A DNA stretch of 64,000 nucleotides, taken from contig JAHHHB010000020.1 in assembly GCA_019359545.1 (NCBI GenBank), positions 21,118 through 85,117 on the forward strand, in the 5' to 3' direction. Both the position numbers and the translations under genes were made by a program. This DNA is from Desmonostoc geniculatum HA4340-LM1. GTDB taxonomy: Bacteria > Cyanobacteriota > Cyanobacteriia > Cyanobacteriales > Nostocaceae. Below, in pieces: positions 62,149 through 64,000 of this stretch (position 1 is its first letter; each line of letters begins with the position of its first letter). Under the pieces are notes generated by a model. It was not told where the DNA came from. It did no database searches and saw nothing but the letters and a program-made list of their open reading frames with translations.

Positions 62149-63156
62149 ATGCAAATTCAATCAACAAATACACTAAATGCATCTGTAACAGAATTCAAAT
62201 ACAAACTTAATTCTCCTTTAACAAAAAAAGGAATCACTGTTTTACAAATTAATCTTGGTAAGCGCTGTAACCTGGCTTGTACACACTGTCACGTCGAAGC
62301 TAGCCCAAAACGTAGAGAGGAACTTTCTCCAGAAATTTGTCAACAGTTGATTTCACTAATCCATACGTTTCCAGAAATAAAAATTGTGGATTTTACTGGT
62401 GGCGCACCTGAAATGAACTATGGATTTAAACCACTGGTAGAAGCAGCAAAGTTAACGGATAAACAGGTAATTGTTCGGTCAAATTTAACTATTTATTTTG
62501 AAAATGGGTTTGGTGATTTACCAGAATACTTTGCTAAACATCAAGTAAGAATTGTGGCTTCTCTTCCCTGCTATTTAGCAGATAATGTTGATAAAATGCG
62601 TGGTAATGGCGTCTTTGATAGTTCAATCAAAGCTTTGCAGTGGCTTAACAAACTCGGCTATGGTAAAGATCAAAATTTAATTTTAGACTTAGTATTTAAT
62701 CCCCAGTTACCTACAAGTGAAAAATTTTCTCTAGCTCCCGAACAGAGCAGCCTAGAACAAGATTACAAAACCTTTTTACAAGAACATTTTAATATTGTAT
62801 TCAACAACCTCTTCACCATTACGAATCTGCCAGTTGGTAGAACTAAAATGCATTTAGAACGAAGAAAACTGTACACCAGCTATTTACAATTTTTAGAATC
62901 GCATTTTAATTCCAGCACAATTGAACATTTAATGTGTCGTGATGAACTTTCAATTGATTATCTAGGTAATGTATATGATTGTGACTTTAACCAGATGATG
63001 AATTTGCCTGCGAAAACTCGTAACGGTAAAACCTTGACAGTTGCCAAATTGCTAGAAGCTGGTAATTTAGACCTGATTAATGAAGTACAAACCGCTGCTT
63101 ATTGCTATGGTTGTACTGCTGGCTGCGGTTCTAGTTGTGGTGGCGCTTTGCTCTAA
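62149..63156 (+). CDS. arsS: Arsenosugar biosynthesis radical SAM protein
   Basis: ArsS is thought to transfer an adenosyl-derived 5'-deoxyribosyl group to dimethylated arsenic, making arsenosugars. The 335-residue protein carries the radical SAM motif CNLACTHC (Cys40, Cys44, Cys47), TGGAPEMNYGFKPLV (the GGE-like segment), and a C-terminal Cys-rich tail YCYGCTAGCGSSCGG (Cys319, Cys322, Cys326, Cys330) for an auxiliary cluster. AGGAG lies 9 bases before the ATG. It is 43 bp after the PiT-like gene. The family is best known from cyanobacteria and algae. Confidence 0.9.
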   Translation: MQIQSTNTLNASVTEFKYKLNSPLTKKGITVLQINLGKRCNLACTHCHVEASPKRREELSPEICQQLISLIHTFPEIKIVDFTGGAPEMNYGFKPLVEAAKLTDKQVIVRSNLTIYFENGFGDLPEYFAKHQVRIVASLPCYLADNVDKMRGNGVFDSSIKALQWLNKLGYGKDQNLILDLVFNPQLPTSEKFSLAPEQSSLEQDYKTFLQEHFNIVFNNLFTITNLPVGRTKMHLERRKLYTSYLQFLESHFNSSTIEHLMCRDELSIDYLGNVYDCDFNQMMNLPAKTRNGKTLTVAKLLEAGNLDLINEVQTAAYCYGCTAGCGSSCGGALL

Positions 63157-63301
63157 AGCCAGCAAAAATGCCAGTATCTTAGAAATTGCAGCTACTTCAA
63201 GTCATAAAAGGACAATTTTGTTACAAATTACGTAACGGATGTATCAGTAACAGCCCGATGGATTTATGATGATAATTACTTAAGTCTCCTTACACCACAC
63301 T

Positions 63302-63347
63302 AAAAAGCCGTGAAATTCTTTAAATTTTCACGGCTTTTATTTTTTTA
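63302..63347. terminator. Bidirectional terminator after arsS
   Basis: AAAAGCCGTGAAA (63303-63315) and TTTCACGGCTTTT (63326-63338) form a 13-bp perfect stem; T-runs follow on the plus strand (TTTTTTTATT). On the other strand the leading A-run provides the tail. It separates arsS from the minus-strand gene below. The gap 63157-63301 has no other feature. Confidence 0.85.
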
Positions 63348-63372
63348 TTAGACCTATATTTAGTATTTATTG

Positions 63373-63840
63373 CTATTGCTTGTCTAATTTAAGTATCTTG
63401 AGAATATGGTTTTGAAACTCTGATAATCCACCTTGGCTATCCCAATGTTTTTTGAACGTAGGTAGAGTTTCCAATTTCATAACTTTACCTCCTTGAAGAT
63501 GGACATGATAACCAAACACGATATTTGATTCTGGAGGAAAATTCCAATCATCTGTTATCCAAATGGTTTGCACAAGACGATAAATACTAAATTCTGTAAC
63601 AGTATTTTCTTCATACTGCTTAGGCTTATTATCCAAAATTTCGACAATATGCGTTACTTTTGCACGTTGTCTTAAGAGAATGAGATCGCCTTTGTTTGGC
63701 TTACTGGCGTTATCCTTTTGCTCTGTTCTCCAATTTAAGTGAAACCTCTTTAAATCCTGTTCAATATCTTGATAAGCCCAATACTTATCATTCCCTTTAT
63801 GATTTATATTCTTAGTCCACCTTAGTCCTGATAAATCCAT
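63373..63840 (-). CDS. Hypothetical protein
   Basis: A 155-residue protein I do not recognise. It has charged, aromatic-rich segments (YWAYQDIEQDLKRFHLNWR), a strand pattern GDLILLRQRAKVTHIVEIL followed by an acidic stretch and WITDDWNFPP, with IVFGYHVHLQGGKVMKLETL near the end. The GDLILL-x-H pattern recalls PUA/EVE-like or nucleic-acid-binding folds, but that is only a resemblance. It is convergent with arsS through a shared terminator. The base composition is AT-rich, unlike the neighbours, which may mean horizontal transfer. Confidence 0.6.
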   Translation of the reverse strand: MDLSGLRWTKNINHKGNDKYWAYQDIEQDLKRFHLNWRTEQKDNASKPNKGDLILLRQRAKVTHIVEILDNKPKQYEENTVTEFSIYRLVQTIWITDDWNFPPESNIVFGYHVHLQGGKVMKLETLPTFKKHWDSQGGLSEFQNHILKILKLDKQ

Positions 63841-63903
63841 ATATTTAATCTTTTTTAGATTAAACTAATTTTAAATATAGCAATCCTAAATCATTTGTGA
63901 AAA

Positions 63904-64000
63904 TCAATCATACATAAATATTTTCGGAAAATTGAAAATTTCATGCTCAACAGCGAGTTCAAATAAACGCTTGACAATGGTAAAGGATTTACATAAATGA
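63904..64000 (-). other. Possible end of a minus-strand gene running out of the window
   Basis: From the window edge a frame on the minus strand stays open for about 31 codons to TGA at 63904-63906 and reads VKRLFELAVEHEIFNFPKIF. The V-K-R-x-F-x-L-A-V-E segment is reminiscent of tyrosine-recombinase core-binding domains, but it is too short to call. Confidence 0.2.

Noticed and set aside
1..64000. tRNA, rRNA or riboswitch genes
   Set aside because: I looked in the longer gaps for cloverleaf and known riboswitch core patterns and found none; a covariance-model search would be needed to exclude them.

Overview
The window looks like chromosomal DNA of a filamentous, heterocyst-forming cyanobacterium of the Nostoc/Anabaena type. 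The evidence is the very frequent HIP1 octamer GCGATCGC, tandem heptamer/octamer repeats (STRRs) between genes, small dispersed repeats of about 25-60 bp, and cyanobacterial genes: Mg-chelatase ChlD, a CBS-CP12 fusion, sucrose-phosphate phosphatase, a Mo-nitrogenase C-terminal-domain protein, multi-domain sensor kinases and Uma2 proteins. No rRNA, tRNA, CRISPR array or prophage was recognised.

Layout. 0-3.3 kb: a decayed RelE-type toxin, then xseA and xseB (exonuclease VII), pushed about 1 kb apart by a MITE-like element and a broken Uma2 gene, then a GNAT gene. 3.4-6.2 kb: sucrose-phosphate phosphatase, ruvA and bioF. 6.1-6.7 kb: an array of 21-bp repeats. 6.7-21.8 kb: a signalling island with an Rcp1-type receiver, a 2036-residue Ser/Thr-kinase/AAA/GAF/PAS/histidine kinase, a REC-PAS-GGDEF-EAL protein and a DUF4118-PAS-GAF hybrid histidine kinase. 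21.8-27.4 kb: a Uma2 protein and a gliding-type (GldA/F/G plus DUF4340) ABC system interrupted by a four-helix-bundle gene. 27.8-34 kb: purU, a dead ISL3-family insertion sequence, a stand-alone M41-like protease, a diguanylate cyclase and a small HMA metallochaperone. 34.4-41.2 kb: alaS, a PIN-toxin remnant, lptA-lptB-lptF and CBS-CP12. 41.7-48.4 kb: chlD, a group 3 sigma factor, a Bax-inhibitor-1 protein and a fused PstI/BsuBI-type methyltransferase-endonuclease. 48.5-52.8 kb: prfB (with a programmed frameshift), a DUF3285 protein, ybeY, dgkA, trpG and an MBL-like protein. 52.9-59.7 kb: an FG-GAP protein, pepP, a GNAT, a methyltransferase, a Mo-nitrogenase C-terminal-domain protein and an OmpR-type regulator. 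60-63.2 kb: arsM, a PiT-family transporter and arsS, a compact arsenosugar-type arsenic detoxification cluster.

How parts fit together. LptA, LptB and LptF are parts of the LPS export machine. ArsM methylates arsenic, ArsS is expected to attach a sugar moiety, and the PiT transporter between them probably handles phosphate/arsenate or a product. The signalling island combines phosphorelay and c-di-GMP modules. The most informative DNA-level features are nested inverted-repeat elements with readable insertion histories (about 1.5-1.9 and 7.2-7.6 kb), small repeats lodged inside a transposase gene, and no CTGCAG site noticed by eye, in keeping with the PstI-like enzyme encoded here.
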